53,397 nt of DNA, from NCBI RefSeq assembly GCF_023337795.1, contig NZ_JALIRS010000009.1:1-53397 (forward strand), written 5' to 3'. Source of the DNA: Lysinibacillus sp. BPa_S21 (GTDB taxonomy: Bacteria; Bacillota; Bacilli; Bacillales_A; Planococcaceae). Below, one piece after another: positions 1 to 7,895 of this stretch. The translations under genes and the position numbers were made by a program. Below the pieces are notes generated by a model that was given only the letters and a program-made list of their open reading frames with translations, was not told the origin of the DNA and searched no databases. Position 1 is the stretch's first letter. Every line of letters starts with the position of its first letter.

Positions 1-598
1 TTACCCTTGTTTCGCGGGTATTTGCCCTTGTTTCGCGGGTATTTATCCTTGCTTCGCGGGTATCCCTTGCTTCGCGGGTATTCACCTTTGCTCCGCGGGT
101 ATTCTCCCTTGCTCCGCGGGTATTCACCTTTGATTCGCGGGTATTTACTTGCTCCGCGGGTATTTGCCCTTGTTTCGCGGGTATTCACCTTCGATTCGCG
201 GGTATTTACCCTTGTTTCGCGGGTATTTGCCCTTGTTTCGCGGGTATTTATCCTTGCTTCGCGGGTATCCCTTGCTTCGCGGATATTCACCTTTGCTCCG
301 CGGGTATTTGCCCTTGCTTCGCGGGTATTCACCTTTGATTCGCGGGTATTTACTTGCTCCGCAGGTATTTACCTTTGATTCGCGGGTATTCACCCTCACT
401 CCGCGGGTATTCTCCTTTGCTCCGCGGGTATTCTCCCTTGCTCCGCGGGTATTCATCCTTGCTCCGCGGGTATTCATCCTTGCTCCGCGGGTATTCATCC
501 TTGCTCCGCGGGTATTCTCCCTCACTCCGCGGGTATTCTCCCTTGCTTCGCGGGTATTCTCCCTCACTCCGCGGGTATTCATTCACCCTCACTTCGCG
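1..598. repeat. 21-nt tandem repeat array 1 (about 28 units, runs off the left edge)
   Basis: About 28 units, each ending in a near-invariant TTCGCGGGTAT or TCCGCGGGTAT core, alternate with a variable half such as TCACCCTTGC. Most units are 21 nt; two are 18 nt and two are 19 nt. Units 1-8 (from base 1) and units 11-18 (from base 206) match almost unit for unit, giving a 205-nt higher-order repeat. The 19-nt units break any reading frame, so the open frames seen here on both strands are a by-product of the period. The array ends next to the terminator at 604-641. The function is unknown. Confidence 0.95.
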
Positions 599-603
599 AA
601 ATG

Positions 604-641
604 AAAAAAGAGTGTTTCCATGGTTGGAAACACTCTTTTTT
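604..641. terminator. Bidirectional intrinsic terminator
   Basis: A perfect 16-bp stem (604-619 with 626-641) has a 6-nt loop. It reads A6-GAGTGTTTCC on one arm, so a U-run follows the stem in both directions. It sits 3 nt after the stop codon of the lipoprotein gene. Confidence 0.9.
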
Positions 642-644
642 ATA

Positions 645-1025
645 TTATCGCGTTACTTTCTCTTCAACGACCTTTTCTTTAACTACGCCATTTGCATTAG
701 GAACGTTGTTATAGCCATTTGTGCTGTTTATATCAGCATTTGTTCCTGGTGTTGTCGTTCCTGGTACTGTTGTTGTACCTGGTGTTGTTGTTCTTGGTGC
801 AGTTGTACCTGGTGTTGTAGCTTCTGGAAGTACAGTGTTACGGTTAACACCATTAACGTCACGGTTGTAAACGTCATTTCTTTCTTCCACTTTCTCAACA
901 CCTCGGCGAACGTCGTGTTTAACGTTCTCGACTGGTCTTGTTTCAACTGCTCTGTTTCCCCAGTTACAACCTCCAAGGAATAAAGCAGAAAAAAGAATAA
1001 CTGTCAAAAATGACATTTTCCACAT
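645..1025 (-). CDS. Small threonine/asparagine-rich lipoprotein, unknown function
   Basis: A 126-aa protein has a classical lipoprotein signal: Lys4, a hydrophobic stretch, then the lipobox LGGC with Cys20 as the lipidated residue. The middle is charged (many Val/Arg/Glu/Asp), followed by a Thr/Pro/Gly-rich tract of TTPGTT-type repeats (about residues 69-95) and an Asn-rich, then Lys/Glu-rich tail. It should be anchored on the outer face of the membrane, with a flexible linker-like region. The ATG start at 1025 has a good AAAGGAGG Shine-Dalgarno 8 nt upstream. A strong terminator follows immediately, so it is probably monocistronic. I recognise no family. The low-complexity tract suggests a surface or spore-associated protein, but that is a guess. 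Confidence 0.75.
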   Translation of the reverse strand: MWKMSFLTVILFSALFLGGCNWGNRAVETRPVENVKHDVRRGVEKVEERNDVYNRDVNGVNRNTVLPEATTPGTTAPRTTTPGTTTVPGTTTPGTNADINSTNGYNNVPNANGVVKEKVVEEKVTR

Positions 1026-1134
1026 ATGAAAAAACCTCCTTTCCTCGGTGCTATGTCATCAAATACAATGTGTGTATTTGTGATCCTACATAGATTGCCC
1101 GGGAAAGGAGGGAACTATCCGATTTTTGTACAAA

Positions 1135-1518
1135 CTATTTTTGTTTTTCTTTTAACAATTGTTCAATGTATGCTGCTTCTGCTTTACAGCTGAATTTATA
1201 ATTTGTACCAAGCTCTTTTTGCAAGGCCTCGATTGTTTCAATTTGCTTAGCTGTTGGTTCTTCATTTAAAATTTTGGCAATTACTTCATCGATTTTTTTG
1301 GCCATTTCTTCATGGAATTCAGTACTCATTAAAACATCTGCTGGGATTTTTTCGATCCATGCGGCATTTTCTTGAAAATACGTTTGCCAGCTAGCAATGA
1401 AGTCTTCCATAGAAAAACGCTCTTCTTTCCAATCAATACTTGCTAAGTACGATTCAAAAGATGTGGAAATCGAACGTGTAATGCTAATTTTAACACCTGA
1501 AGACAATTCCTTATACAT
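1135..1518 (-). CDS. Uncharacterised 127-aa soluble protein
   Basis: The ATG at 1518 is preceded by AGGAGG at good spacing, so the gene is probably real. The product has no signal peptide or membrane segment. It is acidic and predicted mainly helical, with two Trp residues near the middle (about residues 30-45) and one Cys late (about residue 110). I recognise no motif. It lies downstream of fabZ with a 174-nt AT-rich gap, so it may be a separate transcript. It does not resemble YwpF, which is found near this locus in B. subtilis, as far as I can judge by eye. Confidence 0.7.
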   Translation of the reverse strand: MYKELSSGVKISITRSISTSFESYLASIDWKEERFSMEDFIASWQTYFQENAAWIEKIPADVLMSTEFHEEMAKKIDEVIAKILNEEPTAKQIETIEALQKELGTNYKFSCKAEAAYIEQLLKEKQK

Positions 1519-1692
1519 CTATTTAATCCTCCTACGTTTCAAACAAAACTAAAATTACATGTATTTCAATTCACAATCACATATATGCCATTGCATTTTC
1601 TATAAAAAATCTAAATTAATCTATTAAAAAGATTAACAGTAAAAACATAATTCGACATCATTATTTTATATCTTTTATCCTATAATTGCAAA

Positions 1693-2136
1693 TTAAGCCT
1701 GTTTTGGTTGTTCAGGCCCAATGGCAAAAAGAATATCCGCTTCACATACTAGTTCTCCATCGACTGTCGCTACGCCATGACCTTTGCCCATTACTCCACG
1801 TAGTTTCACGAATTCAACCTCTAAGCGAAGTTGGTCTCCCGGTACTACTTGGCGCTTGAATCGACAATTATCAATACCCGTCAAGAAAGCTAGTCGACCT
1901 TTGAATTCCTCTGCGTTTAATAACGCTACACCACCCACTTGTGCCAGTGCCTCTACAATTAAAACGCCAGGCATTACTGGATAGCCTGGGAAATGTCCAT
2001 TAAAAAAGTCCTCGTTCATCGAAACATTTTTTAAACCGACTGCACGCTTGCCTTCTTCTAATTCAACGATTCGATCCACGAATAAAAAAGGATAGCGGTG
2101 TGGTAAAATTGCTTGAATTTGCTCTGCTGTTAACAT
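1693..2136 (-). CDS. fabZ: 3-hydroxyacyl-[acyl-carrier-protein] dehydratase FabZ
   Basis: A 147-aa hot-dog-fold dehydratase of type II fatty acid synthesis that converts (3R)-hydroxyacyl-ACP to trans-2-enoyl-ACP in the cytosol. The signature around [12 protein letters not shown] (residues 46-57) carries the catalytic His48, and Glu62 lies in VLIVEALAQ. Length and start ([15 protein letters not shown]) are normal for the family. It ends the mbl-flhO-flhP-epuA-fabZ run, but a 133-nt gap with a long hairpin (2186-2235) separates it from the preceding gene, so its expression may be partly independent. The same linkage to flhP (ywpB) occurs in B. subtilis. Confidence 0.97.
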   Translation of the reverse strand: MLTAEQIQAILPHRYPFLFVDRIVELEEGKRAVGLKNVSMNEDFFNGHFPGYPVMPGVLIVEALAQVGGVALLNAEEFKGRLAFLTGIDNCRFKRQVVPGDQLRLEVEFVKLRGVMGKGHGVATVDGELVCEADILFAIGPEQPKQA

Positions 2137-2154
2137 TTCTTTTCCCCCTTATAT

Positions 2155-2176
2155 CAATTTCGCCTTGGCGTCATTG
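2155..2176. repeat. Small palindromic dispersed repeat, copy 1
   Basis: CAATTTCGCC-TT-GGCGTCATTG has the same layout as the copies at 43507-43528 and 53334-53355. Homology continues into the following bases (CATCCAGAT here against CGTCCGAAAT and CGTCTGGAAT). The stem pair that is T-A in the other copies is C-G here. It sits about 10 nt upstream of the fabZ ribosome binding site. Confidence 0.55.
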
Positions 2177-2185
2177 CATCCAGAT

Positions 2186-2235
2186 TTTATCTTCATGCAA
2201 TAAATGTTACAAAACATTTGCTGCATGAAGATAAA
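2186..2235. promoter_or_regulatory. Long imperfect hairpin in the fabZ leader
   Basis: TTTATCTTCATGCA (2186-2199) pairs perfectly with TGCATGAAGATAAA (2222-2235), and AAATGTT/AACATTT (2202-2208, 2213-2219) extends the stem inward. No U-run follows on either strand, so it is not a typical intrinsic terminator. It lies between the epuA-like stop and the fabZ start and could be an mRNA-processing site, a weak attenuator or a protein-binding site. Confidence 0.6.
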
Positions 2236-2269
2236 GCTATGTAAATACAAAGTATGGTAAAGAATAATT

Positions 2270-2554
2270 TTATTCTTTACCATTCATAATATCAAATATA
2301 TGCTGCCATGTTTCTGGTTTGAAGACGTCCACGGCTCTACCTTGTCCAATTACACTATAGCCAAACATTGCACCTAAAACTGCGGCAATAACAACTAAGA
2401 TGATAATAAGTACAACGCGTAGCCAAATCGGAATCAGCCGTATTTGCACCCAGCGAACCTCTTGTTGCTCTCCATTTGAGCCGTGTTCCTTCTCTTCTGG
2501 TGGCGTATCGGTTTCTTTTGTTTGCATAGAACCTCGACTTGAATCGTTTGTCAT
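2270..2554 (-). CDS. EpuA-like small membrane protein (often labelled RNA polymerase subunit beta)
   Basis: A 94-aa protein has a polar, acidic N-terminus (about residues 1-34), a basic/aromatic WVQIRLIPIWLR segment, one transmembrane helix (about 45-66) and a short C-terminal part. This is the architecture of the EpuA / DUF family that databases often label DNA-directed RNA polymerase subunit beta. That label is misleading, because nothing here looks like RpoB. Position after flhP and before fabZ is typical in Bacillaceae. The ATG at 2554 has a GAGGAG Shine-Dalgarno 8 nt away. The topology is probably cytoplasmic N-terminus, single span. Function is unproven. Confidence 0.8.
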   Translation of the reverse strand: MTNDSSRGSMQTKETDTPPEEKEHGSNGEQQEVRWVQIRLIPIWLRVVLIIILVVIAAVLGAMFGYSVIGQGRAVDVFKPETWQHIFDIMNGKE

Positions 2555-2601
2555 AGATTGTACTCCTCTTCATTACTTACTAAACAGTAATATCGGATTG
2601 A

Positions 2602-3441
2602 CTATCGAATACCATTAATGAGCCCAAGCATTTGGTCTGCTAAAGTTACAGCTCTTGCATTGAATTGATAAGAACGCTGTGTCTGAATTAAATCCGTCAT
2701 TTCCTTTGAAAGATTTACATTCGACATTTCTAGCGAACCGCTCTGCATGCCAATTTGCTGACGATTTGCTCCTCGTAATTCAGTGACAACTTCAGCTTGT
2801 GTATATCCAAGCTGAGCTAGGTTATCCGGAAGTCCAACATAGGCGCCAGAAATTTTCTCCATTAGCTGTGGCTTTTGGAATTCTGTCACTGCTACATCAG
2901 TACGAATAATATCTCCATTTGGATATGCTGCCTCTAATACGCCACCATCACGGATCGCGAAACTCTTCACATTATCTGGTAATGTAATCGCTTGTCCTGT
3001 TGAGTTTGCCAATGGATATCCATCTGCAGTTACAACCATTACTGTTCCATTATTTAATGGTGATAAATAAAAGTCACCTTGACGAGTATACACTGTTTTT
3101 GTGCCATTTTCACCTTCTGGCATTAAAATATTGAAATATTGCTTTGGTTTTGTAAAAGCAAAATCAAGGTCACGATTCGTTGTTTGTAGAGAGCCTTGCT
3201 TTTGATTTGATTGGATTTGTCCAAGCATTGCGCCTGAACCATAACGGATACCAACTGGTGATTGTCGGTCAGCTCGGTCTTGCTTGTCATTATTAAATTG
3301 CTGATAAAGCAATTCATTGAATGTAGCTTCTTGCGTTTTATAGCCGAGTGTATTGCTATTGGCAATGTTATTACTAATTGTGTCTAGTTTATTTTGTAAT
3401 TGCCCCATTGTGTTTGTTGCAGTCATCATTGTACGTAGCAT
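2602..3441 (-). CDS. flhP: Flagellar hook-basal body protein FlhP
   Basis: A 279-aa rod/hook family protein (FlgG/FlgF-like). The N-terminal flg_bb_rod segment has the hallmark DTISNNIANSNTLGYK, and the C-terminal flg_bbr_C helix has MTDLIQTQRSYQFNARAV. It should assemble into the distal rod or hook of the flagellum after type III export, so it lacks a cleaved signal. I chose ATG at 3441 because GGAGG lies 9 nt upstream; the TTG two codons earlier would be only 3 nt from it. It is 24 nt downstream of flhO in the mbl-flhO-flhP order seen in B. subtilis. Confidence 0.92.
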   Translation of the reverse strand: MLRTMMTATNTMGQLQNKLDTISNNIANSNTLGYKTQEATFNELLYQQFNNDKQDRADRQSPVGIRYGSGAMLGQIQSNQKQGSLQTTNRDLDFAFTKPKQYFNILMPEGENGTKTVYTRQGDFYLSPLNNGTVMVVTADGYPLANSTGQAITLPDNVKSFAIRDGGVLEAAYPNGDIIRTDVAVTEFQKPQLMEKISGAYVGLPDNLAQLGYTQAEVVTELRGANRQQIGMQSGSLEMSNVNLSKEMTDLIQTQRSYQFNARAVTLADQMLGLINGIR

Positions 3442-3465
3442 GTTCAAACGCCTCCAGTTCGCCTA

Positions 3466-4299
3466 TTATACTTTCCCGATTTCATTAGCAGCCTTCTCCA
3501 TGCTGCGATCATAAGCCTGTAACACTTTTTGGTTAGCTTCGAAAGCACGGTATGCTGTCATTAAATCAGTCATTGTGCGACTAGAATCTACGTTTGAGCC
3601 TTCTAGATAATTTTGACGCAGTGTAAAGGATACGCCATTGGCACCGTAAGCTGTCGGTAAGTTATCACCGTTTTCAGTGCGAATTAAGCCATTATCCTGT
3701 TTACGTAGCATGTTCGGATTCGCTGAAAATGATACTCCAACACGAGCAACTTGCTGATTACCAACATAGATTGCCCCGTTCTCATCTAGGCGAAAATCAT
3801 CATTCGGTAGTTGGATGCGTTGACCTCTATCTGATAACACATACAGCCCCTGTGGATTTACTAAATAGCCTTGACCATCTAATGTAAAATTCCCGTTGCG
3901 AGTATATGCTTCGCCACCATCAGGATGTGCTAAACGGAAGAAAATAGATCCAGCAGTACCATCTTCATTTTGTGGTAAGTTTCCATCGATCAAAGCCATA
4001 TCTGTCGTGAAATCAGTGTTATAGATTTGGCCTTGTATGTAATTTGGTAATGTTTCTTGCATATAAATCCCTGTGTTTAATGCGCCCACTTGACTCATAT
4101 ATTGAGAGCCTGCTTGCTGATTAGCAGGTGCATTAGTTTTTCCTACACTCGACATGAGCATGTCGGGGAATGAGCGAATTGTTGATTGGTCTGCTTTAAA
4201 TCCTGGTGTATTCGCATTTGATAAATTATTGGTTAGTAATTCTGTTCGTCTTTGTTGTGCAATCATACCAGTTGCAACTGTATAAAACCCTTTAAACAA
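3466..4299 (-). CDS. flhO: Flagellar basal-body rod protein FlhO
   Basis: A 277-aa rod-family protein, paralogous to FlhP. The N-terminal motif is LLTNNLSNANTPGFK and the C-terminal helix contains SRTMTDLMTAYRAFEANQKV, the D0 helices that pair in the rod. The start is probably the TTG at 4297-4299, preceded by GAGGTGATTCC. That start gives MFKGFYTVATGM, matching the usual beginning of the family, whereas the GTG three codons upstream lies inside the Shine-Dalgarno. It follows mbl by 21 nt, so cotranscription with mbl is very likely. Confidence 0.92.
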   Translation of the reverse strand: MFKGFYTVATGMIAQQRRTELLTNNLSNANTPGFKADQSTIRSFPDMLMSSVGKTNAPANQQAGSQYMSQVGALNTGIYMQETLPNYIQGQIYNTDFTTDMALIDGNLPQNEDGTAGSIFFRLAHPDGGEAYTRNGNFTLDGQGYLVNPQGLYVLSDRGQRIQLPNDDFRLDENGAIYVGNQQVARVGVSFSANPNMLRKQDNGLIRTENGDNLPTAYGANGVSFTLRQNYLEGSNVDSSRTMTDLMTAYRAFEANQKVLQAYDRSMEKAANEIGKV

Positions 4300-4320
4300 A
4301 GGAATCACCTCATCATATTT

Positions 4321-5316
4321 TTATAAGGATGCTGGCACTCGATCAATATTTTCTAGCATAATTCCTGTACCGATTGCTACACAATCCATAGGTTGCTCTG
4401 CAACGAACACAGGTACCTTTAGCTCTTCGATTAATAGCTGGTCCATACCGTGCAGTAACGCACCACCGCCTGTAATAATGACTCCACGATCAATGATATC
4501 CGCAGATAGCTCTGGTGGCGTTTTTTCTAAAACATTTTTTGCAGATTGAACAATCATAGCGACTGATTCATGTAATGCACGTTCAATCTCTTCAGAGTGA
4601 ATCGTTATTGTACGTGGTAGACCTGTCACCATGTCTCGGCCACGAATGTCCATTGAATCGTCTCGGCTACCTTTAAAGACTGTACCGATTGTTATTTTAA
4701 TGGCTTCTGCCGTACGTTCACCAATTAGCAATTTATATTCTTTTTTTATATATTGCAAAATATCATTATCAAAATTGTCTCCAGCTACCTTAATGGACTC
4801 ACTTGTTACAATATCACCCATTGATAGGACTGCCACATCTGTTGTTCCGCCGCCAATATCAACGACCATATTGCCGCTAGGTTGGAATATATCCATGCCT
4901 GCTCCAATAGCTGCAACTTTAGGTTCTTCTTCTAAGTATACTTTTTTTCCACCTGATTTTTCTGCGGCTTCACGGATCGCCTTTTGCTCAACACTAGTAA
5001 TGTTTGTTGGACAGCAAATTAAAATACGTGGCTTCGCTAAAAACCCTTTGACGTTTAATTTGTTGATGAAATGTTTTAGCATCGCTTCAGTAACGTCAAA
5101 ATCTGCAATGACACCATCTCGTAGTGGACGAATTGCAGTAATATTACCCGGTGTACGCCCTACCATTTGGCGAGCCTCTTCCCCCACCGCTAATACTTTA
5201 TTTGTTTTTTTATCGATCGCCACAACTGATGGTTCATTTAAGACGATTCCTTTGCCTTTAACGTGGATTAATACGTTCGCAGTTCCTAGGTCAATGCCTA
5301 TATCTTTCGAAAACAT
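4321..5316 (-). CDS. mbl: MreB-like actin homologue Mbl
   Basis: A 331-aa bacterial actin that forms membrane-associated filaments guiding lateral wall synthesis. ATP-site motifs are DLGTANV (residues 9-15), DIGGGTTD (153-160) and ITGGGALL (281-288). The start is ATG at 5316 (MFSKDIGIDLG), with AAGGAG 10 nt upstream; a further upstream ATG at 5346 has no ribosome site and adds ten residues absent from the family. The position next to spoIIID identifies it as Mbl rather than MreB or MreBH. It heads the flagellar/fabZ gene run. Confidence 0.96.
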   Translation of the reverse strand: MFSKDIGIDLGTANVLIHVKGKGIVLNEPSVVAIDKKTNKVLAVGEEARQMVGRTPGNITAIRPLRDGVIADFDVTEAMLKHFINKLNVKGFLAKPRILICCPTNITSVEQKAIREAAEKSGGKKVYLEEEPKVAAIGAGMDIFQPSGNMVVDIGGGTTDVAVLSMGDIVTSESIKVAGDNFDNDILQYIKKEYKLLIGERTAEAIKITIGTVFKGSRDDSMDIRGRDMVTGLPRTITIHSEEIERALHESVAMIVQSAKNVLEKTPPELSADIIDRGVIITGGGALLHGMDQLLIEELKVPVFVAEQPMDCVAIGTGIMLENIDRVPASL

Positions 5317-5510
5317 TTTATAATTTCTCCTTCCCGCCATTTCCAACTACATAACGTTCATTTTATATGTTTATCTAGAATATTTTATCATATCCTATTG
5401 GTAATTACACCTAATTTTGTGAATCGAACTTCATTCCTTTCAATTATATGAACAGTTAATGAAAAGATGAAATCCTTCAGCAATCTTTTTGATTCTTTAG
5501 CAAATCGAAG

Positions 5511-5545
5511 GGGTGACTTCCGTTACAGTTGGACGCTTTCAGGAA
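5511..5545. repeat. Degenerate left-end fragment of the dispersed folded element
   Basis: GGTGACTTCCGTTACAGTTG with the following GACGCTTTC resembles GTTGATTTCCGTTCCGGCTG with GGCGCTTTC at the left end of the full copies at 7896-8172 and 33401-33850. No matching right end is visible. Confidence 0.5.
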
Positions 5546-5572
5546 ATATGTATCTAGCTTGTCCTTCGCATT

Positions 5573-5607
5573 AAAAAAAGAACGAATCATTCTTGACTCG
5601 CTCTTTC
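5573..5607 (-). terminator. Intrinsic terminator of spoIIID, overlapping its 3' end
   Basis: On the minus strand AAAGAGCGA pairs with TCGTTCTTT (one G-U) and is followed by a run of seven T. The upstream arm lies inside the last spoIIID codons, so the gene ends within its own terminator. Confidence 0.7.
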
Positions 5608-5847
5608 TTTCCACTTGTTTTTCGTTGCCTCTCCTCCACGAATATGACGTACGGCCTTATGGTAGGCGAGTATTTCTTTCACTTGCTCAGCTAATGCTTC
5701 ATGAATTGTTGGTAGTCGCTCTGTTAAATCTTTGTGCACCGTACTTTTTGAATAACCTGTCATTTTCGCGAGGACACGCACAGTCTCACGCGTCTCAATC
5801 AATAATTCACCGAGGCGTATGCAGCGCTTCCGAATGTGCTCGTGCAC
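5587..5847 (-). CDS. spoIIID: Mother-cell transcription regulator SpoIIID
   Basis: An 86-aa DNA-binding protein that activates or represses many sigma-E-dependent genes, including sigK, in the mother cell. The helix-turn-helix is at residues 23-42 (VRVLAKMTGYSKSTVHKDLT), and a conserved basic tail follows (YHKAVRHIRGGEATK). I chose the GTG at 5847 because AAAGGA lies about 8 nt upstream and the resulting N-terminus (HEHIRKR) aligns with the known start HDYIKER. The GTG at 5865 is upstream of that ribosome site. The C-terminus is shorter than in B. subtilis. Confidence 0.95.
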   Translation of the reverse strand: MHEHIRKRCIRLGELLIETRETVRVLAKMTGYSKSTVHKDLTERLPTIHEALAEQVKEILAYHKAVRHIRGGEATKNKWKERASQE

Positions 5848-6081
5848 GTTCTTCGTCCTTTCCACACAATTTCACAAATGGCATCAGATGCACGTCTGCG
5901 CATTTCTTCACCTTATGTGAGGACAAAGCTATTCAGAACACGTTTTACATTTTCACGATAAAATACCGATTTTTTATGCATTTTTTAGTATTCGTTTCTC
6001 TCAATGTAAATGAATCATTTACTATATTTGAAATCTACGAATTTCCTATCATCCATCACGCTTCTGCATCACGGCATACGA

Positions 6082-6140
6082 AATCGGCTTTGCTCTTGCA
6101 CAAAGCCGATTCTGTAGTGCTTACATTTTGGATAAGCACT
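6082..6140 (-). terminator. Two consecutive hairpins downstream of spoIIQ
   Basis: AATCGGCTTTG (6082-6092) pairs with CAAAGCCGATT (6101-6111), and AGTGCTTA (6116-6123) pairs with TAAGCACT (6133-6140). They lie within 120 nt after the spoIIQ stop. U-tracts are poor, so termination efficiency is uncertain. The remaining sequence between them and spoIIID shows nothing else I can name. Confidence 0.55.
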
Positions 6141-6198
6141 GAAAAGTGACTTAAACTAGCATTGCACTTACGTTACACAAAACTCTTACTGAAATAAG

Positions 6199-6861
6199 TT
6201 AAAAGGCTAGTAACTTTTTCGGATTAATATATTTTCCGTTTTCTAGAACTTCAAAATGCAAATGTACGCCAGCTGATTGATTCCACTCATTATCAGTCGC
6301 TTTCCCAATTACTTGACCTTGCGTTACCTGATCGCCTTCCTTGATAGCAATGTCTTTTACAGAGCTATAAGTTGTTTCTTGACCATTGGCATGTTCAATA
6401 ACGATTTTATTGCCTGTAAACGCATCAAGTTTTACTTGTTTTACTTTACCACTCATAGCAGCAAGTACTTCGAATTCTTCACCATTCATAGAAAGAGAAA
6501 TACCAGAAGATGTCGTATATGTTTGATTAAATACCATAAGTGCTTTTTCACGCGACTCTGCATTTGCCTCTACTTCATAAAACTCTTGCGAAACTTGAAT
6601 TTTACTAAGATTCGCTTCCTTGAACGGGTACTTCATTGTTTCTGTTTTTGCATTTGTTTCAACTACAGGACCTGAATCTACTTCTGCTACTGTTGGTAAC
6701 GGAGCCTCTTCTTTTGATACAAGACTATTGTAACCAAGTAGCAAACCTGCTAGCATTAGAGCACCACCAGCGTAAACAACTGGCCAAAACCACGGTTTCT
6801 TCTGTAATTGAACTTTTTCATCTTGATTTTGAGAAGTTTTACTATTTTTATCCTCTCTCAT
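6199..6861 (-). CDS. spoIIQ: Forespore engulfment/channel protein SpoIIQ
   Basis: A 220-aa forespore membrane protein that binds SpoIIIAH of the mother cell to form the engulfment zipper and feeding channel. It has a short basic cytoplasmic N-terminus (MREDKNSK), one membrane span (about 23-44), a linker and a C-terminal LytM/M23-like fold. The second metal motif HLHFE remains near the C-terminus, but the segment that normally carries H-x3-D reads SSGISLS, so the domain is probably not a working endopeptidase. ATG 6861 was chosen for the GAGGTG ribosome site and the MRE- start shared with B. subtilis; upstream ATGs overlap that site. It is 37 nt downstream of spoIID. Confidence 0.92.
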   Translation of the reverse strand: MREDKNSKTSQNQDEKVQLQKKPWFWPVVYAGGALMLAGLLLGYNSLVSKEEAPLPTVAEVDSGPVVETNAKTETMKYPFKEANLSKIQVSQEFYEVEANAESREKALMVFNQTYTTSSGISLSMNGEEFEVLAAMSGKVKQVKLDAFTGNKIVIEHANGQETTYSSVKDIAIKEGDQVTQGQVIGKATDNEWNQSAGVHLHFEVLENGKYINPKKLLAF

Positions 6862-6898
6862 TTTCATCACCTCTAGTTGCAGTGTGAACAACTAGAAG

Positions 6899-7834
6899 TT
6901 ATTTTAAACATGCATCTATCTTTTTTATTTCTGTTTCTTGATAATAATAGTGTAAAATTTCGGAAGCAGTTTTCCCATCACTTGCCATAGCCTCTGCTCC
7001 ATATTGACTCATTCCTACCCCATGCCCGTATCCTTTCGTACTTACCTGCACTTTTCCGGCAGCTGAATTATAGGCAATTTTAAAATCCGTTGATGGTATT
7101 TCTAAAAGTGTTCGAATTTCTCGCCCTGACCACACATTCTTACCTAATTGCATGCGCTCAACACGTCCCGAATCATTTAAAAAATACTGTACTCGGTTGA
7201 AATCACTTTCCTGCCATTTAACAGGCCACAAAGCATTCCATTCAGCTAATGTCCATTCTTTCATCGCTGAAAACTTTGGTGAGGATTGATCCGAAATGCT
7301 CGCAACACTTTGTAAATAAGGTACATCATTGCCACTAAAATCGTAGGCACTCTCTGTTTTCCCATTGCTAGTAGAATGAAACATTGCCGTAATTAATTCA
7401 TTATTATATAGAAGAACTTGTCCTTTCGTTTCATTAATGGCCTCGACAATTTTCTTTTCATTCCCCGGGAAATTGCTAGTCCAATTCGCTTTTCTTTGTT
7501 CCTTATTGTAAAAAACTTGTCTAGCAACTGTAGGAGCGATAGCTATTTCACCGTAATTTGTCGATTTTAACGCATATGTTCTTGCTGCAATAGCTTGCGC
7601 CTTTAAAGCTTCTTTTTTAAATGAAACAGGCATTTCTGCCGCTACCACACCCGTTACATACGTTTCTAAAGGGATTTTTTCCTTTTGTCCCTCCACTTCT
7701 ATGAATATTTCACAAGCTTGCTCTGTTGTTTCAGGCGAATCTCCAACCGTAAGCCTCTCACCAAATGCCACAGGAAGCATATATAATGCTCCAATCAAAC
7801 AAATTATGCCTATACTCATCATCCATTTTTTCAT
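6899..7834 (-). CDS. spoIID: Stage II sporulation protein D, peptidoglycan lytic transglycosylase SpoIID
   Basis: A 311-aa mother-cell protein that trims septal peptidoglycan with SpoIIP and SpoIIM during engulfment. It has an N-terminal membrane anchor (about residues 5-25) and then the SpoIID/LytB domain: LETYVTGVVAAEMP, LKAQAIAARTYA, FHSTSNGKTESA and the C-terminal GYGHGVGMSQYGAEAMA. The start ATG at 7834 (MKKWMMSIG) fits the family but lacks a convincing Shine-Dalgarno. Upstream in-frame sequence runs into the dispersed repeat at 7896-8172 and should not be counted as coding. A good terminator of murAA lies upstream, so it needs its own promoter in the 7835-8270 gap. Confidence 0.92.
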   Translation of the reverse strand: MKKWMMSIGIICLIGALYMLPVAFGERLTVGDSPETTEQACEIFIEVEGQKEKIPLETYVTGVVAAEMPVSFKKEALKAQAIAARTYALKSTNYGEIAIAPTVARQVFYNKEQRKANWTSNFPGNEKKIVEAINETKGQVLLYNNELITAMFHSTSNGKTESAYDFSGNDVPYLQSVASISDQSSPKFSAMKEWTLAEWNALWPVKWQESDFNRVQYFLNDSGRVERMQLGKNVWSGREIRTLLEIPSTDFKIAYNSAAGKVQVSTKGYGHGVGMSQYGAEAMASDGKTASEILHYYYQETEIKKIDACLK

Positions 7835-7839
7835 AAGGA

Positions 7840-7866
7840 ATAATATGCTGAAACTTTTCAAAATAT
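7840..7866 (-). promoter_or_regulatory. Candidate sigma-E promoter of spoIID
   Basis: On the minus strand ACATATT, 14 nt of spacer and CATATTAT resemble the sigma-E pattern (KMATATT, N14-15, CATACA-T). It lies only a few bases before the annotated ATG, so a transcript from it would have almost no leader. That is odd, and the match may be chance in AT-rich DNA. Confidence 0.25.
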
Positions 7867-7895
7867 GTGATTGAGGGCTCTCTAAAAATCTCTTA

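Noticed and set aside
1..983. Several long open frames on both strands in and beyond array 1 (for example 145-582 minus, 149-604 plus)
   Set aside because: They are all made of the 21-nt unit, none has a ribosome site, and 19-nt units shift the frame, so no single frame spans the array.
2186..2235. FapR operator or classical terminator near fabZ
   Set aside because: The palindrome does not match the FapR consensus as I remember it, and there is no U-run on either strand.
5848..5960. Sigma-E promoter upstream of spoIIID
   Set aside because: A CATA-type -10 is present, but the nearest -35-like ATA lies only 12 nt away instead of about 16, so I did not list it.
5529..6149. 206-codon plus-strand frame opposite spoIIID
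   Set aside because: It is antisense to spoIIID and its terminator, has no ribosome site, and the composition is that of a shadow frame.
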